Positions 38,562 through 47,592 of a stretch of DNA of 64,000 nucleotides are shown here, piece after piece. Origin of the DNA: JBBWZH01 sp035544115. Its GTDB lineage: Bacteria > Actinomycetota > Actinomycetes > Mycobacteriales > CADCTP01. The DNA is taken from positions 496,001-560,000 of the forward strand of contig OY970235.1 in the NCBI GenBank assembly GCA_963714145.1. The letters are read 5' to 3'. The notes beneath the pieces are model-generated. The model was given only the letters and a program-made list of their open reading frames with translations. It was not told where the DNA came from and searched no databases. The first letter of the stretch is position 1, and each line of letters starts with the position of its first letter. The position numbers were made by a program, and so were the translations under genes.

Positions 38562-38612
38562 AGTGAACGGCGTATGCGAAGTTAACACCGTTCGCAGCTT
38601 ACGCCGTTAACT
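38562..38612. promoter_or_regulatory. Large operator dyad between tetR and the MMPL gene
   Basis: The left arm AGTGAACGGCGTATGCGAA (38562-38580) mirrors the right arm TTCGCAGCTTACGCCGTTAACT (38591-38612, first 20 nt TTCGCAGCTTACGCCGTTAA). The arms match except for one substitution and a 3-nt insertion near the centre; GTTAAC lies between them. TTGACA (38554-38559) adjoins the left arm. Its position between a TetR gene and a divergent exporter fits local repression. Confidence 0.7.
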
Positions 38613-38649
38613 GTTGCGGCGGGAGATCACAGCGTATCTCGGAGGGGTC

Positions 38650-40845
38650 ATGTTCGAAGCGATCGGCCGGACCATGTACCGCCGTCGCCGCTGGGTGCTC
38701 GGCCTCGCGGTGGCCTTCCTCGCCTTCGCCGGTATCTGGGGCACCCAGGTCTTCGGCAAGCTCAGCGGCGCCGGCTTCGACGACCCGGGTAGCCAGAGCT
38801 ACCGGGCCGCCCAGGTCGCCGCCGATCGGCTCGGCCGCGACGGCGCGGACGTCGTCGTGCTCTACCGCAGCGACACCGCCACCGTGGACGACCCGGCGTT
38901 CCAGCGCGCGGTCACGTCCACCCTCGCCGCGCTGCCGCGCTCGGTGGTCGACCAGGTCACCACCTACTGGGACAGCCGGGAGCCGCAACTGGCCAGCACC
39001 GACCGGCATGCCAGCTACGCCGTGCTGCGCCTGGTCGGCGACGAGGACCAGCGCATCGACGGCCTCGCCGCGATCGAGGACAGGCTCGCCGCGCCCGGCC
39101 TGGACACCGGGGTCGGCGGCGACACGGTGATCAACCGGGACATCAACGACCGGGTGGCCGAGGACATCGGCCGGGCCGAGTCGCTGTCCATGCCGATCGT
39201 GATGATCCTGCTCGTGATCATCTTCGGCAGCCTGGTCGCGGCCAGCCTGCCGCTGGCGATCGGTGTCATCGCGATCCTCGGCGCGTTCACCGCGCTGCGT
39301 GGCCTCACCTCCGTCACCGACGTCTCGGTCTTCTCCATCAACGTGATCACGATCCTGGGCCTGGGGCTGGCCATCGACTACGGCCTGTTCGTGGTCAGCC
39401 GGTTCCGCGAGGAACTGCGCCGCACCCAGTCGGTCGAGGACGCGGTCGCCCGCACGATGGCCACCGCCGGCCGTACCGTCGCGATCTCCGGCGTCACCGT
39501 CGCGGTCTCGCTGGCCGGGCTGCTGATCTTCCCGCAGGTGTTCCTGCGGTCGATGGGCTTCGGCGGGATCGCCGCGGTGCTGATCGCGATGATCGCCGCG
39601 CTGACCGTGCTGCCCGCACTGCTCGGTGTGTTCGGCCGCCGGGTGGACTCGCTGTCGGTGCGAGCCGGGGCGCGCCGGCTGTTCCGCCGCCCGGAGCGCT
39701 GCGCCCGGGTCGTGACCGCGGAGCGTGGCGCCTGGTACCGGATCGCGCACAGCGTGATGCGCCGCCCGGTGCTCTACACCGTCGGCATCGTCGCGGTGCT
39801 GATCGCCCTCGGGCTGCCGTTCCTGCGGGTCACCTTCGGCGGCATCGACGCCCGGGCGCTGCCCGCCGGCACCGAGAGCCGGCAGGTGGCCGAGGCGATC
39901 AACCGCGACTTCGCGCCGAACTCGACCAGCCCGATCGAGGCCGTCGTCACGCTGCCCCAGCCGGCCGCCGATCCGGCCGGGCAGGCCGCGCTGAACGGCT
40001 ACCTGACCGCCGTCCGCGCCGTACCCGGGGTGACCGGCGCCCGGCTGACCGGCCTGGCCGGCGACACCGCCCGGATCGGGATCGGGTACGCGACCGAGCC
40101 GATCTCCACCGCGTCGCGTGACCTGGTCAACCGGATCCGGGCCCTGCCCGCCCCGGCCGGCGGCACCGTCCTGGTCGGCGGCCAGACCGCGGAACTGGTC
40201 GACCTGCTGCACAGTGTCGGCTCCCGGCTGCCCTGGATGGGCCTGCTCGTGCTGGTCGCCACGCTGGTGCTGCTGTTCCTCGCGTTCGGCTCGGTCGTGC
40301 TGCCGGTGAAGGCGGTACTGATGAACGTCCTGTCGCTGTCCGCCTCGTTCGGCGCGCTGGTCTGGATCTTCCAGGACGGGCACCTGTCCGGGCTGCTGAA
40401 CTTCACCTCCACCGGTTCGGTGGAGGCGACCCAGCCGATCCTGGTGCTGGCCATCGTGTTCGGCCTGTCCATGGACTACGAGGTGTTCCTGATGTCGCGC
40501 ATCCGCGAGGAGTACGACCGGACCGGCGACAACACCGCCGCGGTGGCCACCGGGCTGCAGCGCACCGGCCGGATCATCACCAGTGCCGCGCTGCTGATGG
40601 TGGTCGTGGTGGCCGCCTTCTCCGCCTCCGGCATCACCTTCATCAAGCTGATCGGGGTCGCGATGGTGCTGGCCATCGTGGTGGACGCCACCGTGGTCCG
40701 GGCGCTGCTGGTGCCGGCCACGATGCGGCTGCTCGGCCGGGCCAACTGGTACGCGCCGGGCCCGCTGCGCCGCTTCTACGCCCGCTACGGCCTGCGCGAG
40801 TCCGACGGTGAGGCCGCCCCGGTGCCGGCCCAGGTCGCCGCCTGA
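38650..40845 (+). CDS. MMPL family RND exporter
   Basis: The 731-residue membrane protein has the two-fold MMPL layout. The first helix is WVLGLAVAFLAFAGIWG, followed by an ectodomain, a helix bundle with LGLGLAIDYGLFVVSRFREE, a second ectodomain (about residues 400-510), and a second bundle with VFGLSMDYEVFLMSRIREEY. The Asp-Tyr pairs in the two DYG/DYE motifs are the proton-relay residues of the family. Such proteins export lipids, siderophores or drugs in actinobacteria. GGAGGGG precedes the ATG at 38650; a TTG at 38614 is less likely. Confidence 0.92.
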   Translation: MFEAIGRTMYRRRRWVLGLAVAFLAFAGIWGTQVFGKLSGAGFDDPGSQSYRAAQVAADRLGRDGADVVVLYRSDTATVDDPAFQRAVTSTLAALPRSVVDQVTTYWDSREPQLASTDRHASYAVLRLVGDEDQRIDGLAAIEDRLAAPGLDTGVGGDTVINRDINDRVAEDIGRAESLSMPIVMILLVIIFGSLVAASLPLAIGVIAILGAFTALRGLTSVTDVSVFSINVITILGLGLAIDYGLFVVSRFREELRRTQSVEDAVARTMATAGRTVAISGVTVAVSLAGLLIFPQVFLRSMGFGGIAAVLIAMIAALTVLPALLGVFGRRVDSLSVRAGARRLFRRPERCARVVTAERGAWYRIAHSVMRRPVLYTVGIVAVLIALGLPFLRVTFGGIDARALPAGTESRQVAEAINRDFAPNSTSPIEAVVTLPQPAADPAGQAALNGYLTAVRAVPGVTGARLTGLAGDTARIGIGYATEPISTASRDLVNRIRALPAPAGGTVLVGGQTAELVDLLHSVGSRLPWMGLLVLVATLVLLFLAFGSVVLPVKAVLMNVLSLSASFGALVWIFQDGHLSGLLNFTSTGSVEATQPILVLAIVFGLSMDYEVFLMSRIREEYDRTGDNTAAVATGLQRTGRIITSAALLMVVVVAAFSASGITFIKLIGVAMVLAIVVDATVVRALLVPATMRLLGRANWYAPGPLRRFYARYGLRESDGEAAPVPAQVAA

Positions 40846-40859
40846 CAATGCCCGCCCGC

Positions 40860-40896
40860 GCCGGTGGCGCCGACCTATCCGGTCGGCGCCACCGGC
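40860..40896. terminator. Strong terminator-like hairpin after the MMPL gene
   Basis: A perfect 16-bp stem, GCCGGTGGCGCCGACC with its complement, has a 5-nt loop TATCC, and starts 15 bp after the MMPL stop codon. No T-tract. Confidence 0.7.
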
Positions 40897-40995
40897 ACGT
40901 TCGGCTGGGCGGGGTGTCGCGGCGGGCGGTGGTGCCACCCGAATGGGCAGCGCCACCGCGGCGGGGCGCTGGTAAGGGGCTGCGACAATGACGCG

Positions 40996-42192
40996 GTGAG
41001 TGTCCGCGAGGTCGTGCTGCTCGGTTCGACCGGCTCGATCGGCGTGCAGGCGATCGACGTGGTCCGGCACGCCGGCGACCGGTTCCGGGTGGTCGGGCTG
41101 AGCGGGGGCGGCGGCAATCTCGGGCTGCTGGCCGAGCAGGCCGTCTCGCTCGGGGTCGCGGTGGTCGCGGTGGCCCGCGAGTCGGCCGCGGCCGACCTCG
41201 CCGCCGCGCTGCGGGCCGCGGCCGGGCCGGGCGCCGCCGTCCCGAAGGTCCTGGCCGGGCCGGACGCCGCCGCCGAGGTCGCCGCCTGGCCGGCCGACAT
41301 CGTGCTGAACGGGATCACCGGCTCGGTCGGCCTGGTGCCGACGCTGGCCGCGCTGGACGCCGGCCGCACCGTCGCGCTGGCGAACAAGGAGTCGCTGATC
41401 GCCGGCGGCCCGCTGGTGCTGGGCCGGGCCGCGCCCGGGCAGTTGGTGCCGGTCGACTCGGAGCACTCGGCGCTGGCCCAGTGCCTGCGCGGCGGCCAGC
41501 CGGGCGAGGTGCGCCGGCTGGTGCTGACCGCCAGCGGCGGGCCGTTCCGCGGCCGGCCCAGGGCCGAGCTCGTCGACGTCACGCCGGCGCAGGCGCTGGC
41601 CCACCCGACCTGGGCGATGGGCCCGGTGATCACCGTCAACAGCGCCACGCTGGTGAACAAAGGGCTCGAGGTCATCGAGGCACACCTGCTGTTCGACCTG
41701 CCGTACCGGGACATCGACGTGGTGGTGCACCCGCAGTCGGTGATCCACTCGATGGTCGAGTTCACCGACGGGTCGACGCTGGCCCAGGCCAGCCCGCCGG
41801 ACATGCGGCTGCCGATCGCCCTCGCTCTGGCCTGGCCGGACCGGGTGCCCGGGGCCGCCGCCGCGGTCGACTGGTCGACCGCGAACACCTGGGAGTTCGA
41901 GCCGCTGGACGAGGAGGCGTTCCCGGCCATCGCGCTGGCCCGGGCGGCCGGCGAGGCCGGTGGGCTCGCGCCGGCGATGCTGAACGCGGCGAACGAGGAG
42001 GCGGTGTCCGCATTCCTGGCCGGGCGGCTGCCATTCCTCGGCATCGTGGAGCTGGTTGCCCGGGTTGTCGGTGAATGTCCCGGCACTGGGAACCCGCGTA
42101 CCGTGGCCGATGTTGTTGAAGCGGAGGAGTGGGCCCGGTCCCGGGCCCGCGAGTTGATCATGACGGCCCGTGCGCCGCTGGCAGGGGAGTGA
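40996..42192 (+). CDS. dxr: 1-deoxy-D-xylulose 5-phosphate reductoisomerase
   Basis: Dxr makes 2-C-methylerythritol 4-phosphate, the committed step of the MEP isoprenoid pathway. The 398-residue protein begins VSVREVVLLGSTGSIGVQAI (NADPH site) and contains the catalytic LVPVDSEHSALAQCL, ASGGPFRG and the substrate-binding NSATLVNKGLEVIEAHLLF. The GTG at 40996 is the family-like start; the upstream frame overlaps the terminator. ispG, a later MEP step, lies two genes downstream. Confidence 0.96.
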   Translation: MSVREVVLLGSTGSIGVQAIDVVRHAGDRFRVVGLSGGGGNLGLLAEQAVSLGVAVVAVARESAAADLAAALRAAAGPGAAVPKVLAGPDAAAEVAAWPADIVLNGITGSVGLVPTLAALDAGRTVALANKESLIAGGPLVLGRAAPGQLVPVDSEHSALAQCLRGGQPGEVRRLVLTASGGPFRGRPRAELVDVTPAQALAHPTWAMGPVITVNSATLVNKGLEVIEAHLLFDLPYRDIDVVVHPQSVIHSMVEFTDGSTLAQASPPDMRLPIALALAWPDRVPGAAAAVDWSTANTWEFEPLDEEAFPAIALARAAGEAGGLAPAMLNAANEEAVSAFLAGRLPFLGIVELVARVVGECPGTGNPRTVADVVEAEEWARSRARELIMTARAPLAGE

Positions 42193-42195
42193 CGG

Positions 42196-43665
42196 ATGAG
42201 CTTCACCTTGGGCGTGGTGATCTTCGCGATCGGCATCGGCTTCTCGGTGGCCCTGCACGAGTTCGGTCACCTGCTGACCGCCAAGGCGTTCGGGATGAAG
42301 GCCACCAAGTACTTCGTCGGGTTCGGCCCGACGCTCTTCTCGTTCCGCAAGGGCGAGACCGAGTACGGCTTCAAGGCGATCCCGGCCGGCGGCTTCGTGA
42401 AGATCGTCGGAATGACCCCGCTCGAGGTGGACGACGACGAGCCCGCGCCGGCCCGCCGCGCGCCGGCCGCACCGGCCTCGCTGTTCCCGCCGCCGGGTGC
42501 CGGGCCGATGCCGGAACCGGGCCCGGACGGGCCGGCGACCATGGTGGCCGACCGGTCCGTGCTGCCGGCCGGGCCTGCGGCCGACAGCGCCGGCGCCGGC
42601 CCGGCCGGGGACGCTGAGGGTTCGGCCGACCCGGCCCGGCCGGCGGTGCCGGCGACCGTCCGGGTCGGCGGCGCCGAGGTGCGGGCCACCGGTGGCGAGC
42701 GGGCGTTCTGGCGGTTCCCGGCCTGGCAGCGCACGGTGGTGCTGTCCGCCGGGTCGATCACCCACCTGCTGCTCGCCATGATCGTGCTCTTCCTGGCGGC
42801 GCTCACCGCCGGGCTGCCGTTCAACCACGCGGTGATCGGCACGGTCGAGAAGTGCGTGGTAACCGTCGGCAGCACCGACGGCACGGTGCGAGACTGCCAG
42901 GCCGGCGACCCGACGTCCCCGGCCAGCGCGGCCGGGCTGCGCCCCGGCGACCGGGTGATCGAGGCCGACGGCAAGCGCATCAACACCTTCGACGACCTGG
43001 TCGCCGCGCTGCGGCCGCAGCCGGACAAGACCGTCTCGCTCACCTACCTGCGCGGTGGCGACCGGCACACGGTGAGCATCCCGATCGCGGCCGTCGACCG
43101 GAAGCCGGCCAGCGGCAGCGAGAAGGCGGTCAACGGGCTGGCCCGGGTCGGCGCGATCGGCATCACCCCCAGCTACACCGAGAAGTTCGGTCCGGCCAGC
43201 GCGGTCGGTGCCACGTTCCGGTTCACCGGCACGATCATCACCGGCACGTTCAGCGCGATCGGCCAGTTCCCGTCGAAGATCCCGACCCTGTTCAGCGCGC
43301 TGGCCGGCAACGAACGCGACCCGAACGGCCCGGTCAGCGTCGTCGGCGTGTCCCGGGTCGGCGGGCAGGCGCTGCAGGCCGGCTCGGTCCTGACCTTCGT
43401 GCTGCTGTTCGCCGGCTTCAACATCTTCATCGGCGTGTTCAACCTGTTCCCGCTGTTGCCGCTGGACGGCGGCCACATCGCGATCCTGCTGTTCGAGAAG
43501 GCGCGCTCCCGGCTGGCCCGGTTGTTCGGCCGGGCCGACCCCGGCCGGGTCGACTACGCCAAGCTGCTGCCGTTGACCATGCTGGTCATCGCGGTGTTCG
43601 GCGGTATCTCGGTGTTGGCGATCTTGGCGGACATCGTCAATCCGATCGCCAACCCGTTCCAGTAA
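42196..43665 (+). CDS. rseP: Site-2 protease RseP/RIP (M50 zinc metalloprotease)
   Basis: The 489-residue intramembrane protease has HEFGH in VALHEFGHLLTAKAFG (zinc ligands), a PDZ domain (LRPGDRVIEADGKRINTFDD) and the C-terminal LFPLLPLDGGHI with the third ligand Asp. It would cleave membrane anti-sigma factors after a first cut outside. Between residues about 76 and 160 is a Pro/Ala/Gly-rich insert absent from shorter homologues. It starts 3 bp after dxr and precedes ispG, the standard actinomycete order. Confidence 0.94.
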   Translation: MSFTLGVVIFAIGIGFSVALHEFGHLLTAKAFGMKATKYFVGFGPTLFSFRKGETEYGFKAIPAGGFVKIVGMTPLEVDDDEPAPARRAPAAPASLFPPPGAGPMPEPGPDGPATMVADRSVLPAGPAADSAGAGPAGDAEGSADPARPAVPATVRVGGAEVRATGGERAFWRFPAWQRTVVLSAGSITHLLLAMIVLFLAALTAGLPFNHAVIGTVEKCVVTVGSTDGTVRDCQAGDPTSPASAAGLRPGDRVIEADGKRINTFDDLVAALRPQPDKTVSLTYLRGGDRHTVSIPIAAVDRKPASGSEKAVNGLARVGAIGITPSYTEKFGPASAVGATFRFTGTIITGTFSAIGQFPSKIPTLFSALAGNERDPNGPVSVVGVSRVGGQALQAGSVLTFVLLFAGFNIFIGVFNLFPLLPLDGGHIAILLFEKARSRLARLFGRADPGRVDYAKLLPLTMLVIAVFGGISVLAILADIVNPIANPFQ

Positions 43666-43719
43666 CGTCGGAGGCGGAGCGCATCACCTCGATCGGCCGG
43701 CAGAGAGGGATCACCTGTC

Positions 43720-44877
<1,158 letters not shown>

Positions 44878-44910
44878 CCCAGCGACCGGGCACGTACGGT
44901 CCACAGTTTG

Positions 44911-44941
44911 AGCCCCGCCCTCCCTTCGGGATGGCGGGGCT
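44911..44941 (+). terminator. Terminator of ispG
   Basis: AGCCCCGCC pairs with GGCGGGGCT around a CCCTTCGGG-type inner loop, followed by TCTCTTC. It begins 33 bp after the ispG stop. Confidence 0.7.
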
Positions 44942-45014
44942 CTCTTCGGCAGATCCACAGGCCCGCGGTGCACGGGTTGATCAGGACATACGAGACCAAG
45001 GGCGGCCAGGCGGC

Positions 45015-45043
45015 TTGTTAGCGCTTCATGGTGATGCTAGAGT
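45015..45043 (+). promoter_or_regulatory. Promoter-like remnant
   Basis: TTGTTA (45015-45020), a 17-bp spacer and TAGAGT (45038-45043) occur in the shared block TGGTGATGCTAGAGT. A near copy at 45638-45652 is followed 7 nt later by an ATG (45660), but here the corresponding ATG has been lost. Only an 18-codon frame (45028-45081) starts nearby. Confidence 0.4.
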
Positions 45044-45102
45044 ACATCCTAGAGGAGCTATCCCTCATCGAAGAGCTGTGACCCTGGGCCAGAAATAATG
45101 AT

Positions 45103-45144
45103 GCCCCGGCGCGCCGACCACCACTAGGTGGTCCCGTCCGGGGC
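45103..45144. terminator. Compound hairpin, related to the one at 47500
   Basis: GCCCCGG (45103-45109) pairs with CCGGGGC (45138-45144), with a nested GACCACC-ACTA-GGTGGTC stem (45116-45133). The flanks ATGCCCCGGCGCG and CCGGGGCTTAC recur at 47499-47539, suggesting duplicated terminators. Confidence 0.6.
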
Positions 45145-45187
45145 TTACCTACTCACGATAGCGCACCCCTAATGGCCGACGCTGTGG

Positions 45188-45466
45188 ATGCCGGCGCTGC
45201 GGCATGCCTTTCCAAACCGCACTCGGGACGTTCGCCGTGGCGACATCCATATGAGGTTGGAGCCGGTACGAATGCTGCGCAACCGGATCGCGCACCACGA
45301 GCCGATCTTCGCTCGAACCCTAGGACGGGATCACAGCAACATCCTCGCGGTCCTCAGTTACCTGAGTCCAGAAGCGCACACCTGGGTCACGGATCATTCG
45401 CGGGTAGCTGCTGTGCTGGCCCGTCGAGCGGCATGCGTGGCCGGCCGGGCGCCGACATCGTTCTGA
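45188..45466 (+). pseudogene. C-terminal fragment of an Abi-like abortive infection protein
   Basis: The conceptual product (up to 92 residues) contains RLEPVRMLRNRIAHHEPIFA, SNILAVLSYLSPEAHTWVTD and HSRVAAVLARR. The RNRIAHHE block is typical of the C-terminal half of Abi-family proteins, which block phage growth through cell shutdown. The N-terminal half is absent and the first 20 codons do not look family-like, so it is treated as a truncated remnant. It sits within the duplicated ispG-PBP interval. The family call rests on pattern memory only. Confidence 0.5.
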
Positions 45467-45488
45467 CTGCGCTCTGAGCTAGTGAAGG

Positions 45489-45593
45489 GCGGCGAGGGAG
45501 GTGTGGGCCATCGGGACGGCGGCGGTGTGGCTGGATTCGCCGTCAACCACCGGCACCCCCGCCGGCGAACCCACCGTCACCGTCACCTGACCC
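45489..45593. repeat. Chimeric junction: PBP gene 3' end fused to ispG 3' end
   Basis: 45489-45544 (56 bp) matches the 3' end of the PBP gene at 47606-47661 with one mismatch. It is followed without a gap by 45545-45593 (49 bp), which matches the 3' end of ispG at 44832-44880 with three mismatches. This order (end of right neighbour, then end of left neighbour) is what a tandem duplication or single-crossover integration of the whole interval would leave. Both copies are too short to be translated usefully. Confidence 0.85.
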
Positions 45594-45646
45594 GGACACA
45601 CCTACCGAGCCGACTCCGGTGAGGTACTCAGACATCGTGGTGATGC

Positions 45647-45659
45647 TAGAGTGCATCTC
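45647..45659 (+). promoter_or_regulatory. Second copy of the TAGAGT promoter-like block
   Basis: TAGAGT (45647-45652) within GTGGTGATGCTAGAGT, then 7 nt (GCATCTC) and ATG 45660. The ATG opens a 47-codon frame ending in the following terminator; it looks like a relic, not a gene. No -35 match. Confidence 0.35.
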
Positions 45660-45764
45660 ATGTCGATTCACGCCTCGGTGCCGGTGGTGTGTCTGGCGGG
45701 CAGCCGCACCTGGCGGAGCACTTGCGCCAAGGTGGCGCGGCACGCTAATGTAATTGCTGTTCCT

Positions 45765-45801
45765 CCCCGCCGACCTCCGGGATTGGCGGGGCTTTTTCTT
45801 T
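45765..45801 (+). terminator. Intrinsic terminator with T-tract
   Basis: CCCCGCC (45765-45771) pairs with GGCGGGG (45785-45791), followed by CTTTTTCTTT. It resembles the ispG terminator (GCCCCGCC ... GGATGGCGGGGC), consistent with a duplicated origin. Confidence 0.75.
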
Positions 45802-45812
45802 GAGGAACATGA

Positions 45813-46407
45813 ATGGTTGACCGGGTAGCGGTGTTTCTTGACTATCAGAATGTTCACTTCACCGCGCCGCGGGTGTTCCATCCACCTGGCACGCCGCCAG
45901 AGGCCGCAGATCCATCCGTCCCGTCTTTCCGAACGCATTCTGGCCAACCGGCGTCGTGCCGGTGAACTGGTAGCCGTAAATGTCTACCGAGGTCGACCCG
46001 TTCCTGACTACCAGGAGGCGATGGCCGCGATCAACGATGCGCAGACCGCGGCCTGGGAGCGTGATCCGCGGGTGAACGTGGTCCGCCGCGCCTAGAACTA
46101 CCGTGGTTGGCCTGCGCAACCGCCGACAGAGAAGGGCATCGACGTCGCGCTGGCCGTCGGCCTGATCAGGAGCGCCATGCTCGAGCAGTACGACGCGGCG
46201 ATCGTGTTCACCTGCGACACGGATCTGCTCCCAGCGCTCGAGGCGGCGTTCTATCACACGGCGCCCAACCTCGAGATCGCCTGTTGGGCCGGCGCCAAAC
46301 CGCTGTGGTTTCCAGCGTTCCTCCGGCAGCAGCGCTACCTGCCGTATTGTCATTTCCTCGATGCGGAGGACTTCGCGGCCGCTCGCGACCACGGAAAATA
46401 TCGGTGA
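45813..46407 (+). pseudogene. Broken NYN (DUF88) domain ribonuclease-like gene
   Basis: The start MVDRVAVFLDYQNVHFTAPR carries the NYN signature (an Asp for metal and the YQN motif). The frame then shifts by one near 45880-45910, continuing as SERILANRRRAGELVAVNVY and QTAAWERDPRVNVVRRA. An in-frame TAG at 46093 interrupts it, and the rest follows in the same frame as TEKGIDVALAVGLIRSAMLE, YDAAIVFTCDTDLLPALEA to the end. Joined, the pieces give a typical ~195-residue NYN protein, so the gene is inactivated by one frameshift and one nonsense change. NYN proteins are nucleases often found in defence islands. Confidence 0.75.
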
Positions 46408-46819
46408 GCGATCAGAGCACGCTGCGCGCCGCGACCACAGCGTGATGCCGCTCTCCTTGCCGCGCCCAGTCGTCCACCCGAACTGGCGAGACTATTCATG
46501 CGGCCGTCCGCCGGAAAGGACAGTGTCCGGCGCGCCGACTACGAGCGCCCGTCCGGGCTTGCCGCGGCGAACGTGTTGGGGCTCGGTGGGCCAGGGGTGG
46601 CGTCGGCGGCCGAGGGCGGTGCGCGGGCCCCATGCCGTGGGACGGCGTAGGGCTGGACGATCGTGGTGCAAAGGCGGCGAAGTCGCTGGAGCGGCCGGGG
46701 CACTGGTACTCATACCTGCCGTGCTGCGAACGAAGTCGATCAGATACGTCGCGTTAGCTACACCACGCATCGTAGAGATGCTATATTGCTGCTCATGACA
46801 GTCACATCGCATCATCCTC
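46408..46819. other. Gene-free stretch between the NYN pseudogene and vapBC
   Basis: About 410 bp with lower GC than the flanks and no credible protein. It contains an 11-nt dyad GGACA-G-TGTCC (about 46518-46528) and, at 46771-46797, GTAGAGATGCTATATTGC followed by an ATG, which resembles the GATGCTAGAGT promoter blocks further left. Confidence 0.5.
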
Positions 46820-46857
46820 TTGAACGTGTTAGATCGACTATGCGTATGGTTAGGCGT
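46820..46857 (+). promoter_or_regulatory. Leaderless-type promoter of the second vapBC
   Basis: TTGAAC (46820-46825), a 19-bp spacer, TATGGT (46845-46850) and 7 nt to ATG 46858. An alternative is TATATT (46782-46787), 7 nt before ATG 46795. Confidence 0.45.
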
Positions 46858-47109
46858 ATGCCGCGGATGCAGGTCTACCTCCCCGATGATCTCTACCGCC
46901 AGGTCAAGGCCCGCCGGATCAAGGCATCCGAGTTGCTCCAGGATGCCGTCCGGGCGGAGGTGCGGCGGCAGGAGCGGATCGAGGGCATCGGGCACTACAT
47001 CGCCGATCTCGTCGCCGAGGTGGGGGAGCCGTCCGCGGAGGACGAGGCCTGGGCGGCCGCCGTGGTCGACCGCATCACCCGACACGACACGCCGGGCGAG
47101 GTGCGGTGA
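46858..47109 (+). CDS. VapB-like antitoxin
   Basis: From ATG 46858 the protein has 83 residues: MPRMQVYLPDDLYRQVKARR, then IKASELLQDAVRAEVRRQER, a ribbon-helix-helix DNA-binding start, and an acidic C-terminus (EPSAEDEAWAAAVVDR) suited to binding a toxin. An upstream ATG at 46795 would add 21 residues that do not look family-like. The stop overlaps the toxin start, giving a classic antitoxin-toxin pair within the variable ispG-PBP interval. Confidence 0.82.
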   Translation: MPRMQVYLPDDLYRQVKARRIKASELLQDAVRAEVRRQERIEGIGHYIADLVAEVGEPSAEDEAWAAAVVDRITRHDTPGEVR

Positions 47110-47489
47110 TGGTGGTCCTCGACTCGGGGGCGATCACGTTCCTCGCCGAGCGGACGCCACGGGCGCTCGCACTGCTCCGCCGGCTGACCCGGGCTGGTGA
47201 GTGGCCTGCGGTTGTACCTAGCGTCGTACTCGTCGAGTGCCTTACCGAGCATGCTTCGCGAGACGTCCCGGTGCATCGCGTGTTGAACCAATGCGACATC
47301 CGCGAAGTGCTCCCCGTCCAGTTGGCACGCCGCGCGGCCTACCTGCGCGCTCATGCCCGGCGCGGGTCGGCCGTAGACGCGGTGGTCGTAGCGACTGCCG
47401 AGCCCGGCGGCGTGGCACTGACCTGCGATCGTAAGGACATCGCCGCGCTGGCCGAATGCGCGGCCGATGTGCGGGTTGAAGCGATCTGA
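47109..47489 (+). CDS. VapC-type PIN domain toxin
   Basis: The 126-residue PIN protein starts MVVLDSGAITFLAERTPRAL (Asp5), with acidic residues in VVLVECLTEHAS, GSAVDAVVVATAE and LTCDRKDIAALAE. It is expected to be an Mg-dependent ribonuclease held in check by the upstream VapB. The start overlaps the antitoxin stop (TGATG); GTG 47106 is an alternative. It is unrelated in detail to the other VapC of this window. Confidence 0.87.
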   Translation: MVVLDSGAITFLAERTPRALALLRRLTRAGEWPAVVPSVVLVECLTEHASRDVPVHRVLNQCDIREVLPVQLARRAAYLRAHARRGSAVDAVVVATAEPGGVALTCDRKDIAALAECAADVRVEAI

Positions 47490-47499
47490 GGGCGGAAAT

Positions 47500-47536
47500 G
47501 CCCCGGCGCGCCCGCCTTTGGCGCTTCGGCCGGGGC
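47500..47536. terminator. Hairpin between vapC and the PBP gene
   Basis: GCCCCGGC (47500-47507) pairs with GCCGGGGC (47529-47536). It sits between the convergent vapC (+) and PBP (-) genes and shares its outer sequence with the hairpin at 45103-45144. Confidence 0.6.
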
Positions 47537-47592
47537 TTACGGCGAAAGCGTGAGCCCCGGGCCGGGCCAGGGTTCACGCGCCCAGTGCGGGC

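Noticed and set aside
38599..43476. A 1625-codon minus-strand open frame opposite MMPL, dxr and rseP
   Set aside because: It is a composition shadow of three recognisable genes on the plus strand; the translation is His/Arg/Asp-rich nonsense.
45660..45803. 47-codon frame after the TAGAGT block
   Set aside because: It ends inside an intrinsic terminator and has no recognisable sequence; more likely a relic.
46361..46798. 145-codon plus-strand frame between the NYN pseudogene and vapBC
   Set aside because: It overlaps the NYN end in another frame, has no ribosome-binding site, and its composition is unlike neighbouring genes.
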